Source: Candidatus Levyibacteriota bacterium
Lineage (GTDB): Bacteria > Patescibacteriota > Microgenomatia > Levybacterales > UBA12049
Assembly: GCA_016180725.1 (NCBI GenBank)
Contig: JACPAR010000015.1
Coordinates: 1-53,719, forward strand
Length of the DNA: 53,719 nucleotides
Reading direction: 5' to 3'
In this document: in pieces, positions 40,532 to 49,950 of the stretch
How the letters are laid out: the number at the start of each line of letters is the position of its first letter
Numbering within the stretch: position 1 is the first letter of the stretch
Notes under the pieces: model-generated
Databases searched by the model: none
Seen by the model: only the letters and a program-made list of their open reading frames with translations
Told to the model about the DNA's origin: nothing
Translations under genes and position numbers: made by a program

Positions 40532-43201
40532 TCAACCTATATGTCTTCTAATAAGTTTTCTAATTTCTTCAACTAATACAATTGATGCTGCAATAGAAAT
40601 AATTAATAGCCAGTCTTGTAAACTCAAAACGGTTGTATGAAGTATATTTTGCATTAAGGGATTATAAATCGCAAAAAGCTGCAAAATAATAACAGTTAAG
40701 GTAGCACCAACTAAAAACCTATTTGAGAACGGATTTAATTGAAAAATAGATTTGCTTTCATGTCTGCAGTTCCAGGCATTAAACCACTGGAAAACTGCCA
40801 GTACTGTTAGTGACACTGTCCATGCTTTTACCATATCCTGCTGATAATAGCCTTTGAACAAAAACAGTGTTCCTATCATCATTGGTATTGCCATCAAAAA
40901 CATTCTTTGAGCAGTTAATCCGTCTATTAAATACTTTTTTGGATGTTCAAAAGTGCCTTTTAGCAAACCTTCTTCTTTAGGTTCCATAGCCAAAGACACA
41001 TCAAGAAAACCATCAGTCACAAAGTTTAGCCACACAATTTGGGCTGCTAAAATTGGTAATGGAAAACCTAGAAGCAATGCCCCTATAATGGTAAATGCTT
41101 CACCAAAACCGGTTGAAAAAAGATACAGAATAACCTTTTTAATGGTCTTATAAATACTCCTGCCTTCCTCTACTGCTGAAATAATACTGGCAAAGTTATC
41201 ATCAAGCAAGACTATATCTGAAGCCTCTTTGGCTACTTCCGTACCAATCTTACCCATAGAAACACCTAAATCTGCTGCTACCAAAGAGGGAGCATCGTTA
41301 ACACCATCTCCAGTCATAGCTACAATAACACCTTTTCTTTTATATGCCCTGACAATCTTTAACTTATGGTCCGGTGTAACTCGGGCAAAAACAGATACTT
41401 TAGGGAGCATATCAGCAAACTCATCATCAGAAAGTGAATCAATATCTTCCCCTGTTAGAATAGTGTCTCCTTCATGGTAAATGCCAGCCTCTTTGGCGAT
41501 AGCTTGAGCTGTTATTTTGTGATCTCCAGTAATCATTACTACCTTAATTCCGGCAGATATAGCTTTTCGCATAGCATCATGGACTTCTGGACGAAGTGTA
41601 TCTTTTAGACCAAAAAACCCTACAAAAGTAAGTCCTTCCACATCTTTAGGTTTAATATCATCATTGACATCATCCTTTAAGGCAAAAGCCAGAACTCTTA
41701 GCCCTTCTTGGGATATTTTGACTAACATTGCCTCAAGCTCTTTTTTCTTCTCCTGGGATAAAGGATGACTTTTGCCTTCATGCCAAACTTTAGTTGTAAG
41801 TTTTAAAATCTCCTCAGAAGCACCAAGCACAGTCAAATTTACCTGTCCATCAATTTTGTGTGAAACAGCATGGTATTTATTTTTGTAATCAAATGGTATT
41901 TCAGACAGCCTGGGAGATTCTTTCTCTAAAACTTGCTTTTGAAACCCTACCTTTTGGGCAAAGACTGACAAAGAGGACTCTGTTGGATCGCCAGTTGCCT
42001 GCCACTGCTTTAATTCCTTATCAAAAACCACTCCATTATTAGTAACAAAAGCTGCTAGTTTGCCTGCTAAAAGTAATTCTGGGTGATTAAGAGGGTCAAT
42101 TTTACTGTCATTTAAAATTACTTCTCCCTCTGGTTTATAACCTTCACCAGTTACGCTGAATGTTTTTCCGTCAACATAGACCTTCTGCAACAGTATTTCA
42201 TTTTTGGTAAGAGTGCCTGTTTTATCAACAGCAATTACCCTGGCTTGCCCTAAGGCTTCAACTGCCTGAAGTTTTTTAACCAAAGCATTCCTTTTACTCA
42301 TTCTCCAAACACCTGTTGCCAGCACTAAAGTCATAACAATTGGTAGACCTTCGGGAATAATAGATACTGCCAAGGACACAACTGTTGTAAACATTTCTCT
42401 TACTGAATGACCTAAGAAAATTCCTATGGTGAATATAGAAGTACAAATAGTAGCAACAGTAATAATGATTAACCTGGTAAGGTAACGAATATTGGCTTTA
42501 AGGGGTATTTCGGTATTGATAACAGCAATTTCTTTTGAGATTTTACCTAAAACTGTTTCCAGCCCTGTGGCAACAACAATTGCTTTTCCATTACCGGCCA
42601 CAACATTGGTTCCTTTAAAGACCATATTTCTTTGATCAGCAGTTGGTAAGTTTTGAGTAGATAATACTTCATCAAATTTAGAAACTGGCTGGGATTCACC
42701 GGTCATGGCAGCTTCATTAATTGTGAGATTGTTTGATTCAATTATTCTGCCGTCAGCCGGTACTTTATCTCCTTCTTGTAAAATAACCACATCTCCTGGT
42801 ACAACCTCATAGTCAGGGATAACCATCTCTTTGCCATCACGCAGGACTTTAGTATTAGTCTCAGCAAACTTTTTTAAAGCTAGTAGAGTATTTTGAGCCT
42901 TACCTTCCTGGATTGCGCCAACTATTGCATTAAAGAAAAGTACAAACAGAATAATGGAGCCATCAATAAATTCCTTCATAAAAAACACAATTAAACTGGC
43001 AATAAGGAGGACATAAATAAGAGGGCTTTGGAATTGTCGAAGAAAGATGATTACTAGATTGTCTAATTTGGCTTCTGGAAGTTTATTAAACCCGTACATT
43101 GCAAGACGATTTTTTGCTTCTTCCTCTATTAAACCATTTTCATTGGAATTAAGTATTTCAAAAACACTAGAAACATTTTTGGAGTACCAAGCATTTTCCA
43201 T
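40532..43201 (-). CDS. P2-type cation-transporting ATPase (Ca2+-ATPase-like)
   Basis: 889 residues, the normal P2A/PacL-type length. Actuator loop TGES (167-170), PEGLP (283-287) in helix M4, the phosphorylated Asp D326 in VDKTGTLTKNE, nucleotide-binding GDPTESSL, and the hinge MITGDHKITAQAIAKEAG and TGDGVNDAPSLVAADLG. PEGLP with its Glu in M4 fits Ca2+ export, but related Mn2+ and Na+ pumps share it. Ten membrane helices expected. It stands alone on the minus strand, divergent from the secreted Cys-rich gene by 137 bp. Confidence 0.93.
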   Translation of the reverse strand: MENAWYSKNVSSVFEILNSNENGLIEEEAKNRLAMYGFNKLPEAKLDNLVIIFLRQFQSPLIYVLLIASLIVFFMKEFIDGSIILFVLFFNAIVGAIQEGKAQNTLLALKKFAETNTKVLRDGKEMVIPDYEVVPGDVVILQEGDKVPADGRIIESNNLTINEAAMTGESQPVSKFDEVLSTQNLPTADQRNMVFKGTNVVAGNGKAIVVATGLETVLGKISKEIAVINTEIPLKANIRYLTRLIIITVATICTSIFTIGIFLGHSVREMFTTVVSLAVSIIPEGLPIVMTLVLATGVWRMSKRNALVKKLQAVEALGQARVIAVDKTGTLTKNEILLQKVYVDGKTFSVTGEGYKPEGEVILNDSKIDPLNHPELLLAGKLAAFVTNNGVVFDKELKQWQATGDPTESSLSVFAQKVGFQKQVLEKESPRLSEIPFDYKNKYHAVSHKIDGQVNLTVLGASEEILKLTTKVWHEGKSHPLSQEKKKELEAMLVKISQEGLRVLAFALKDDVNDDIKPKDVEGLTFVGFFGLKDTLRPEVHDAMRKAISAGIKVVMITGDHKITAQAIAKEAGIYHEGDTILTGEDIDSLSDDEFADMLPKVSVFARVTPDHKLKIVRAYKRKGVIVAMTGDGVNDAPSLVAADLGVSMGKIGTEVAKEASDIVLLDDNFASIISAVEEGRSIYKTIKKVILYLFSTGFGEAFTIIGALLLGFPLPILAAQIVWLNFVTDGFLDVSLAMEPKEEGLLKGTFEHPKKYLIDGLTAQRMFLMAIPMMIGTLFLFKGYYQQDMVKAWTVSLTVLAVFQWFNAWNCRHESKSIFQLNPFSNRFLVGATLTVIILQLFAIYNPLMQNILHTTVLSLQDWLLIISIAASIVLVEEIRKLIRRHIG

Positions 43202-43338
43202 AAGTTAATAGCTGCTACCATTTCTAGTTTATCATTATTTTCGTTATCATGTTGCCAATCTACTTTGAATTTCTGGTGGTTTCGAGTGGACAATTCTCAC
43301 TAAAGCATCCCTTTTAGACAATGTGATAATATAGGGGT

Positions 43339-44646
43339 ATGACAAGATGGAAGCATGTGTTTAGGAAAACGTATTTGATCATTGTATCCCTCGCCGCATT
43401 ACTGGCTACTGCTGTCTTTTTTATCCTGCAATCTCCTAATCCGAAGACATCTATAGCGGAGTTTACCGGAGAAATCAGCGGACTTCCGCCATCAAGTACT
43501 GGTACCGCTTCAAAAAGCGCAGTTCTTAATGTTGTAGATCCGACTACCGTGCAACTAATCACCGGAAAAGAAATTGAAGGTAGTTTTTCTTCATACCAAA
43601 TAGAAACCTCTCCCGGCCGGAGGATGGCAATCCTGAAAGTATGGGATTTTGACAGTAAGGTTTTGTACAGCGGCTCAAGCAGGATTTTTAATCTTTCCGC
43701 AGGGCAGACTCAAAAGGCGGATATTGCACTTAAAGAGGCAGGTGCTTTCAATGACATTTCTGCTCCGGTGTCTTTCCAACCTGCGGTCTTTAACACCCTT
43801 ACTATATTCTCCAAAAGTTTCATTGCCCATGCGGCAGAAGAAAAACCGGTTTTTGCTGTCATCCACAAACCCGGACCACGCGGACCATATTCAGACCAGG
43901 TAGCAGATGTTCAACTCACCTTAGTTTTAAGCGGCAACAGTGTAATAGCAACCGATCAACAATCACTGGATGCTATCGATGAAGAGCGCAATTTAAAAGA
44001 TCTTGCTCCCGATACGTACGGGGATTTTAAGCCTTTAGAACCAAATTTTGTGGTGGAATTGGATATAAAGTTTGACCTTACCTGGCCGATAATAACAATT
44101 TCGTTAATAAATGTGGAAAATCAGGAAGTAATCTGGAAAGACACAACAGATTCTAGAGTAGAGACGAAAGCTTATGGTTTTAGTAATATTGTTAATCTTG
44201 CCGCAGAAAAATTAGTTACAAGTCTTAGCGGAAAAGGTCCAAATCCGGTTAAGCTCCCCGCATTTACTCCATCAATCCCAAAACCTGTCAAATCAATGGC
44301 CCAGTGGAGAATAAAGTTAAGAAAGTTACTGGGTTTGGACAAACAATCCGAATCCAAACCCCAATCATTACCGCCTCCAACCACAGCGCCTAAGCTATCT
44401 TGTAACATCCCAGCTTTTCGGGAATGCGCGAACACTTTTAGTTTGCAGGTATGTATTGACGCATGCCCGTATGTAGATACCGTTTGTCCGGCCAGCGCGC
44501 CGCCGAACACTGAGTGCAAAGAAACGGACAAGGCTTGTTCCGATGCTTGCTGGAACAAAGCCGATGCGCATATTAACAATTGCTTGACAGTAAACAACTG
44601 CACCAAGGAAGAAGTTATTGCTGGCGGTGGCGGAGCACAAAGGTAA
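43339..44646 (+). CDS. Membrane-anchored protein with Cys-rich C-terminus
   Basis: 435 residues. A membrane anchor (about 10-30), an extracytoplasmic beta-rich segment (about 45-130), a domain with YSDQVADVQLTLVLSGN and ITISLINVENQEVIWKDTT that weakly recalls the CsgG/FlgO fold, a proline-rich linker, then about 75 residues with ten Cys. CIDAC and CSDAC form a twin CX3C pattern like that in two of the neighbours on the other strand. The Cys-rich part is probably disulfide-bonded outside the cell. Start ATG 43339 has a good AGGGG ribosome site. Function unknown. Confidence 0.6.
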   Translation: MTRWKHVFRKTYLIIVSLAALLATAVFFILQSPNPKTSIAEFTGEISGLPPSSTGTASKSAVLNVVDPTTVQLITGKEIEGSFSSYQIETSPGRRMAILKVWDFDSKVLYSGSSRIFNLSAGQTQKADIALKEAGAFNDISAPVSFQPAVFNTLTIFSKSFIAHAAEEKPVFAVIHKPGPRGPYSDQVADVQLTLVLSGNSVIATDQQSLDAIDEERNLKDLAPDTYGDFKPLEPNFVVELDIKFDLTWPIITISLINVENQEVIWKDTTDSRVETKAYGFSNIVNLAAEKLVTSLSGKGPNPVKLPAFTPSIPKPVKSMAQWRIKLRKLLGLDKQSESKPQSLPPPTTAPKLSCNIPAFRECANTFSLQVCIDACPYVDTVCPASAPPNTECKETDKACSDACWNKADAHINNCLTVNNCTKEEVIAGGGGAQR

Positions 44647-44719
44647 TTACTACAAGAGCTTTATCCGCAACCCTAGATGAACAATTTTTAGGACTTTTTT
44701 AAGGTAAGGGTTTGTCCAT

Positions 44720-45040
44720 TTAATAAATGGGGGTACCAGCATTTTTGTCGTTTTGAATCCGCCCCAGTAAGATAAACAGTTCAGTTATCGCTTCGACATC
44801 ATCTTCACCAACAACATTAAACTTTTCCTGACAGGCTTCGGAGAATAACTCCTCTTTCTTAAGATTACAAATAGTAGCCCGTGCTTCTGCTGCTGATACT
44901 TCGGGCATTAGTTGCGATGGAGTTATCGGTATTTTTTCTCCTCTTGATTGTTGTTGCCCCAAGAATAAAACTGCCAGAACAATGATAATTATTATGGCAA
45001 TAATAAGACCTGGGAGTGCAAATCTTTTTTGTTTTTTTAT
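44720..45040 (-). CDS. Small membrane protein without a normal start codon
   Basis: The frame codes KKIKKQKRFALPG, one membrane helix (LIIAIIIIIVLAVLFLG), then about 78 soluble residues (VSAAEARATICNLKKEELFS, NVVGEDDVEAITELFILLGR). The helix is clearly part of the protein, yet no ATG, GTG or TTG precedes it in frame; TTG 44962 would cut it off. An ATA at 45040 overlaps the TAA of the upstream FecR gene (ATAA) with AAGGAG 12 nt before it and could be a rare start. A sequencing error near 45040 is the alternative. Last gene of the CX3C/FecR operon. Confidence 0.5.
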   Translation of the reverse strand: MKKQKRFALPGLIIAIIIIIVLAVLFLGQQQSRGEKIPITPSQLMPEVSAAEARATICNLKKEELFSEACQEKFNVVGEDDVEAITELFILLGRIQNDKNAGTPIY

Positions 45041-46206
45041 TTTCTTCCCTTACTCCTTTTCTTCAAAAATAAAACAGTGCCACCAATAATTGCTATTAAA
45101 ACTAAACTCACTATACCGACTTTAACAAGTGACAGTTTTTGGGCAATAACCATTACTCCCGGCTTATCACCTTCTGGTTTAACACTAACTGTTTTCCCAT
45201 CTTTGGTTTTGACTTCTACCTCACCTTCATAGACAACAACTGCTACCAATTTTTTATCGGTGTCTTTCAAAACCCAAAAATGGGTTCTGCTGACTGTTAC
45301 CCCCAACCAGCCTGCATCTACACCAAATTTATTTTCCGTAGGGTTGTTATTTCTTACTCTTACCTCTATTTCTCCTTCACTCAATTCTACAATGTGAGAG
45401 GTAACCCCATTGGCTTTAACCGGTTCTTGAAATTTAATCTTCTCCCAGTTACTAGATTGCATCACCGCCCCCGAATCCTCACCCCAAGAATATTTCTTGA
45501 TATTCTGCATTCCGGGAATGACAACAAACACAGGTTCGCCTTGAGGAACAGGCCGTATCCAAGCGTCCGCTTCAACCTTATCATTGATCCGCCCTTTTTT
45601 GTCAGCCTCCTTCATAGCCTCTTCGTACCACCATGGTTTTGTCTCCGCTTCCTTTTGACTAATACTTTTTCTGCCGAACAGGTTAAGAAAGCCTCCTTCC
45701 AGAGATTCTTCCAAATCACCGCTTGCGAAAAATTCCGAAACTTCAGCTACTTCTCTTAATCTCAACCAAGTTTGATAGGGATTAATGCCCAAAAACTCCA
45801 ACCATGACGGTCCCTCTTTTTGGCTTGGTGACGAAGTTTCCTTTTTTGAATCCAAAGTTGGGAGATTTTTGCTCTGGCCTTCATCTACTTCGGAAACTGT
45901 AGGAGTTTTTGGCTTAGCCGACAAACATGCTTTATAATCAGCCTCTACCTGTTTTTCACATGCGTCTTTAGATTGAGTACAGGTCTTATAGCACGCGCTT
46001 ACATCTTTGGTTTGATCTACGCATGGATAATAACATTTAGTCCATCCTGTCAAACAATTATATGAGGCGCGGGCACGGATTTTGTCACATTCCTCTATTG
46101 TCTGGGCATTGGCTTCCGGAGACAAGAAAAGCACAGCAGTTAAAATAAGCAGTACGGGCAGGATGCCTGCCCGCCAAAACTTTAGCGTAGACGGGAATTT
46201 TTTCAT
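45037..46206 (-). CDS. Surface protein: signal, Cys-rich CX3C, FecR-like, membrane anchor
   Basis: 389 residues. Signal peptide (about 13-34), then an eight-Cys segment with twin CX3C (CYYPC and CYKTC), a charged linker, and a FecR-type beta domain (about 225-345): HIVELSEGEIEVRVRN, FGVDAGWLGVTVSRTHFWV, VVVYEGEVEVKTKDGKTVSV. A C-terminal helix IVSLVLIAIIGGTVLFLKKR anchors it. FecR domains usually bind or sense at the envelope. The signal peptide carries a CGGGCAGG/CCTGCCCG palindrome (46155-46176), read WRAGILPV. The protein resembles the one at 47400-48443 over its whole length, so the two are paralogs. Confidence 0.7.
   Translation of the reverse strand: MKKFPSTLKFWRAGILPVLLILTAVLFLSPEANAQTIEECDKIRARASYNCLTGWTKCYYPCVDQTKDVSACYKTCTQSKDACEKQVEADYKACLSAKPKTPTVSEVDEGQSKNLPTLDSKKETSSPSQKEGPSWLEFLGINPYQTWLRLREVAEVSEFFASGDLEESLEGGFLNLFGRKSISQKEAETKPWWYEEAMKEADKKGRINDKVEADAWIRPVPQGEPVFVVIPGMQNIKKYSWGEDSGAVMQSSNWEKIKFQEPVKANGVTSHIVELSEGEIEVRVRNNNPTENKFGVDAGWLGVTVSRTHFWVLKDTDKKLVAVVVYEGEVEVKTKDGKTVSVKPEGDKPGVMVIAQKLSLVKVGIVSLVLIAIIGGTVLFLKKRSKGRK
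46155..46176. repeat. Palindrome in a signal peptide
   Basis: CGGGCAGG (46155-46162) and CCTGCCCG (46166-46173), an 8-bp inverted repeat with a 3-bp loop, translated W-R-A-G-I-L-P-V on the minus strand at the start of the hydrophobic core. Confidence 0.7.
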
Positions 46207-46215
46207 AAAAGCTAA

Positions 46216-47403
46216 TTAAAAAATACTCTGAACTTTTTTAGTCAGATTACCATCTTCGTCGCGAGCTGTAACAGTCACTATCGCATCAACACATTCTCCT
46301 GGAGTATTATAACGCCATTCTACATCCCCTCCTCCAACTGTCGAGCCAACAAAATACCCACAATTTATTTTCCAGAAATAAGTAAGCTTACTACCCTCGG
46401 GATCACTGGCAACAGGTTTCAATAGGTACCTGTGAGGTAATTCTTCATAAGAACCATGAAGCTGCGTATAATCGACTCTTTCTATCACTGGAGACTTGTT
46501 AACTGTTTTTCCCGCTCTCTCTTCTCCCGAGCATTTCACCTCTCTGCCTACAAGCACTTTTTGATCAAACGGTTCAGTGTGTGCAAAATCCCTTTTCTCA
46601 TCAGCAGCGTGTCTAAAAATTGCTGTCCATTCACCTCTAAGACGGGCATCAAGATTAATCAAAGCTGAACCTTCTTTTCTACAAAAGAAGGTTTCTTGGG
46701 TAGAAACAGAATTGAATGATTTAAGTGTGGTTAAAGCCGGACGATCTTCAACTAGAACTGGACCTACAACTTCACTAGTCTGGTCAACAATAAACCTGCC
46801 TTTAACGTTTGAAGTGCTAATGTTGTCTGTAGTTTTAGTCTCAGGATCTAAAACGAAAGTCACAAGTTTACCTGTGTTTTCTATTGCTGCATGTACCAAG
46901 AATGAATCAGCAAAATCAACTGGCTCAAGAGGCCCAGTTATATCTATCTTGAAAAATCCAAAGGTAACAACTAAGGAGCTAAAATGATTTATTTCCGTGA
47001 AGATTTTAGTCTTACCTTTTGTATCTACTACCACCTTTACATTTTTAGGAGTCACTAAATCATTACCAGAAAAATGAGAAATTATAGGGATCGAGTCTCC
47101 TGCTTCAAGAGTAATTTCAACAATGATTGGTTGAGATACTGTTAAACCACTTGGGGCCAACTCATATACTAAAACATTATCGTCATCTTGGGCCACCCGC
47201 TTTACAGAAATATCGCTTGTCGACATACCCTGGGGCAAGCTAACTTTAGGAATTGTAAGAACGACCTTTCCGTCATCAGAAGTAAACTTCAATATCTTAC
47301 TGGAACTGCGGTTTGTGAGCCAGACTGCTGCTCCAACAACAAGCAGGATTAAAATAAGGATCGCAATATGTACTGCCTTTTGGGTAAAAAAAGGATGCTT
47401 CAT
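46216..47403 (-). CDS. Membrane-anchored ZU5/PKD-like surface protein
   Basis: 395 residues. A helix near 10-30 anchors the protein; the next 130 residues resemble a ZU5-type fold (GKVVLTIPKVSLPQGMSTSD, LTVSQPIIVEITLEAG). The C-terminal 100 residues look like a PKD or cadherin-like domain (SPVIERVDYTQ, VASDPEGSKLTYFWKINC, VTVTARDEDGN). Four Cys sit in the second half. It overlaps the upstream FecR paralog by ATGA and precedes the second by 9 bp, so all are translated from one message. Function unknown, likely structural or adhesive. Confidence 0.6.
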   Translation of the reverse strand: MKHPFFTQKAVHIAILILILLVVGAAVWLTNRSSSKILKFTSDDGKVVLTIPKVSLPQGMSTSDISVKRVAQDDDNVLVYELAPSGLTVSQPIIVEITLEAGDSIPIISHFSGNDLVTPKNVKVVVDTKGKTKIFTEINHFSSLVVTFGFFKIDITGPLEPVDFADSFLVHAAIENTGKLVTFVLDPETKTTDNISTSNVKGRFIVDQTSEVVGPVLVEDRPALTTLKSFNSVSTQETFFCRKEGSALINLDARLRGEWTAIFRHAADEKRDFAHTEPFDQKVLVGREVKCSGEERAGKTVNKSPVIERVDYTQLHGSYEELPHRYLLKPVASDPEGSKLTYFWKINCGYFVGSTVGGGDVEWRYNTPGECVDAIVTVTARDEDGNLTKKVQSIF

Positions 47404-48443
47404 TTTTTCTTTTTCAAAATTAAGACCACTGTTCCAATAGCCACCGCCAAAACCAAACCAAACATAGCAAGCTTGGCAAGTGAAAGTTTTTGAGCAACCA
47501 CAACTACTCCTGGCTTACCATCTTGAGGTTCAACAGTCATAACTTTTCCATCCTTAGTTTTTACCTTCACCTGCCCTTGATAAACCCCCACTATTGTCTC
47601 TTTTGTTGGTTCATGGGTTATCCAATAGTGAGTACCAATAATAAAAAGATCTATAAATTCTGTACTTGCATCATGTTGTCCCTCCAGCTCAACAGTACCG
47701 TTTAAAATATTTATGGGACCGGTTTCCGGCAAGGTCGCTTCTGAACCAGGCGTAATGATAATTACAGTACCATCTGAAGAGAACAACTTGACTGGCTCAT
47801 CAATGGCTTTAATTGTCGATCCTAATGGAAAATCCCACAAACGTGCCTTGTCTATCTTAATAAATTCCGATGAACCCGGTAATTTAATCAGTCCCGTCTC
47901 GGAAAAACTCATACCTAAATAAAACTTATTTTTTGCACCTGCTTTTTTTGCTGCTTCTTTATCTTCCTGAGTAATATTTGGCGTTCTTTCCAGTTGAGCG
48001 CCAGTTTCAATTTTTTCAATATTCAAATCTAAACCATTGGAAATAATCCAATCATTTACTTGTTGCGCGTTCGTTAGCCAGCTTTCATTGGACGAAACCT
48101 CGGGTTCTTTTTTTAACCTGGCTATGTCAGGCTTTTTATCGGACTTCCTGCAAGCCCAGAAATCCTCCAGGGCTTTGGCGCTACAGTCAGAACTTTTTTC
48201 GCTGCACTGCTCTCTTTTTGTACATCTTGAATAAACTTCTCCGGAATTAAAATAAGTATCCCCGTCCGGTTTTTTTGTTTCCTCACCGCATAAATGAATA
48301 CAGGCATTAAAATTTTCCGTGCATTTTTTCATATCCTGATCAAAAATAGGCCTGCATTCAGCATCAGTACCTGCATAAGTTACATGAGGGCTCAGAAGAA
48401 AAATAAAAACAACTAAAATTATGGGCAGGATAAATTTTTTCAT
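47400..48443 (-). CDS. FecR-like surface protein with Cys-rich N-terminus (paralog)
   Basis: 347 residues: signal peptide MKKFILPIILVVFIFLLSPH, an eight-Cys segment with CIHLC, linker, FecR-like beta domain (INILNGTVELEGQ, TIVGVYQGQVKVKTKDGKVM) and a C-terminal anchor helix ending KKKK. The stretch before the anchor (DGKPGVVVVAQKLSLAKLAM) matches the paralog at 45037-46206 (DKPGVMVIAQKLSLVKVGIV) nearly residue for residue. The pair arose by duplication around the ZU5/PKD gene. Both should display Cys-rich heads outside the membrane. Confidence 0.7.
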   Translation of the reverse strand: MKKFILPIILVVFIFLLSPHVTYAGTDAECRPIFDQDMKKCTENFNACIHLCGEETKKPDGDTYFNSGEVYSRCTKREQCSEKSSDCSAKALEDFWACRKSDKKPDIARLKKEPEVSSNESWLTNAQQVNDWIISNGLDLNIEKIETGAQLERTPNITQEDKEAAKKAGAKNKFYLGMSFSETGLIKLPGSSEFIKIDKARLWDFPLGSTIKAIDEPVKLFSSDGTVIIITPGSEATLPETGPINILNGTVELEGQHDASTEFIDLFIIGTHYWITHEPTKETIVGVYQGQVKVKTKDGKVMTVEPQDGKPGVVVVAQKLSLAKLAMFGLVLAVAIGTVVLILKKKK

Positions 48444-48445
48444 TG

Positions 48446-49414
48446 TTACTGCGCCTTTTCTGCGGGCGGCTTATAATTTGGATTGAAATACTTGTAAAAA
48501 TCTTGAATTTCACTATAAATTCTTTGTGATTCTGCCGCTAAACCATTATATCGATAAACCATATTGTTATATTGTCCTAGTAAATTGTTGAAGTTTGTTG
48601 CGTCGCCTGCGTTTTGATATGCAGTCAGCTGGTTTTGCATCGAAGTAAGTTGAGGAGCAAGCGTTCCCAATTCATATTTAATCTCATCCATTCTTCTCAC
48701 CCTGCTGTTGAATCCTCCGTTTTTAAAAAGCCCTACAACTTTTGGCCGGTCGCTAAAATACTGTTTATAATATTCTTCTAGTTCCGGTGAAAGATCACTA
48801 TACTCAACTCCAAACTTAGAATGCAATTCGCTGAGAAAACTTTGTTTAATTTTCTTTTCATCTTTTGCTTTCTCCAAAATGCTCTTTACAGAAAGCAGAT
48901 GAGAATCATCTGCATGTTTTGAGAATTCTTGTTCGAGTAAGGAATTAACATTAGTTTTTTCATCCGGACTTAACCGATCATATATTGCATGTAACATTTC
49001 GTGTATTGCGGCTGCATATTTGTGATCGGCAAACTGCGGATCATCAATCTTTAAAAGATGTATCTGCCGTCCGCCAAACGGTCCTCCCCCTCGCTTTGGC
49101 CCAATGCAAGCAAGCGCCTCTACTCCATTAACAAGACAATACTTTCTAAAAACTTCTCCGTTAACAAATTCCGGCTGTGCCCGATAAAATGCTGCTTTCC
49201 CTTTACCTGTGAGGGTATTTTTTTCGGCAATCTCTACTATTTCGGCAGTTGGCTGATACGTTTTTAATACTTCTTCATCAGACTTTCTAAGATCTGCCGT
49301 TGCAAAAAAGAAAAAACCTCCAATAAGAAGCACAAGAACAAAAATTACAATCAAAGCTATGGTCAAACATCCCATGCCTTTTTTTTCTTGGGGTCCTTTT
49401 GATTTCTGCGCCAT
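48446..49414 (-). CDS. Membrane-anchored zinc metalloprotease (HEMLH)
   Basis: 322 residues. A cytosolic Lys-rich tip, one membrane helix (about 17-39), then an extracytoplasmic domain with H138-E-M-L-H142 in YAAAIHEMLHAIYDRL, the HExxH zinc motif of gluzincin/metzincin proteases. The third ligand is not certain; E163 or H166 in EQEFSKHADDSH are candidates. After it come about 120 helical residues (LTSMQNQLTAYQNAGDA). I do not know the exact family. It leads the minus-strand operon with the FecR/CX3C proteins and stops 2 bp before the next gene, so it may process or shed them. Confidence 0.65.
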   Translation of the reverse strand: MAQKSKGPQEKKGMGCLTIALIVIFVLVLLIGGFFFFATADLRKSDEEVLKTYQPTAEIVEIAEKNTLTGKGKAAFYRAQPEFVNGEVFRKYCLVNGVEALACIGPKRGGGPFGGRQIHLLKIDDPQFADHKYAAAIHEMLHAIYDRLSPDEKTNVNSLLEQEFSKHADDSHLLSVKSILEKAKDEKKIKQSFLSELHSKFGVEYSDLSPELEEYYKQYFSDRPKVVGLFKNGGFNSRVRRMDEIKYELGTLAPQLTSMQNQLTAYQNAGDATNFNNLLGQYNNMVYRYNGLAAESQRIYSEIQDFYKYFNPNYKPPAEKAQ

Positions 49415-49466
49415 AAAGTTATATATTAATATATTAATCTTAAAATTTAGACTAAGTCAAGGCTTA

Positions 49467-49946
49467 TTATTCTACTTCTTCCCAATTATCGGTTGTTGCT
49501 CTTTCTAGGAATTGCGTAAATATTTTACCCGTATCCGGATAATAACGATACCATCTGAAAGTTGTTCTATGATCCGCAAGAGTTTCAAAAACTTGAATTA
49601 AATAATAAGGGTTATCTTTCGTTAGTTCCGCAGCAACTACGACATTAAACGTTGAACGGCCGTTCTCCTCAACTGCCTTTTTAAACTCTTGAACTTCGGA
49701 AAGCTTTGAAACAAACTCGACCCCTCTTTGACCTTTATTCACTTTAGGCTGTATCTTGTAAAAAACTAACCACCCACAAAAAATAATAAGAATTATAAAA
49801 CCAGTAATTATTAATAATTTATTTGGTTGTTGAACTTTATTTTTTGTATTTTTCTCCTTTAGCTGCAGCTGTTGCCAAAGAAACAACGCTACTATATCAC
49901 CGACAAGTAAAAACAAAACCGCTTTTTTGACAATATTTGGCAACAT
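49467..49946 (-). CDS. Two-helix membrane protein of unknown function
   Basis: 159 residues. Helices at about 5-25 and 43-63 are joined by a basic, Gln/Lys-rich loop; the C-terminal 90 residues lie outside or inside as one alpha/beta domain (STFNVVVAAELTKDNPYYLI, HRTTFRWYRYYPDTGKIF). No family recognised. Divergent from the Fic gene with a 39-bp gap that holds direct repeats; its start lies over the TTGACA of the Fic side. Confidence 0.5.
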   Translation of the reverse strand: MLPNIVKKAVLFLLVGDIVALFLWQQLQLKEKNTKNKVQQPNKLLIITGFIILIIFCGWLVFYKIQPKVNKGQRGVEFVSKLSEVQEFKKAVEENGRSTFNVVVAAELTKDNPYYLIQVFETLADHRTTFRWYRYYPDTGKIFTQFLERATTDNWEEVE

Positions 49947-49950
49947 ATGG

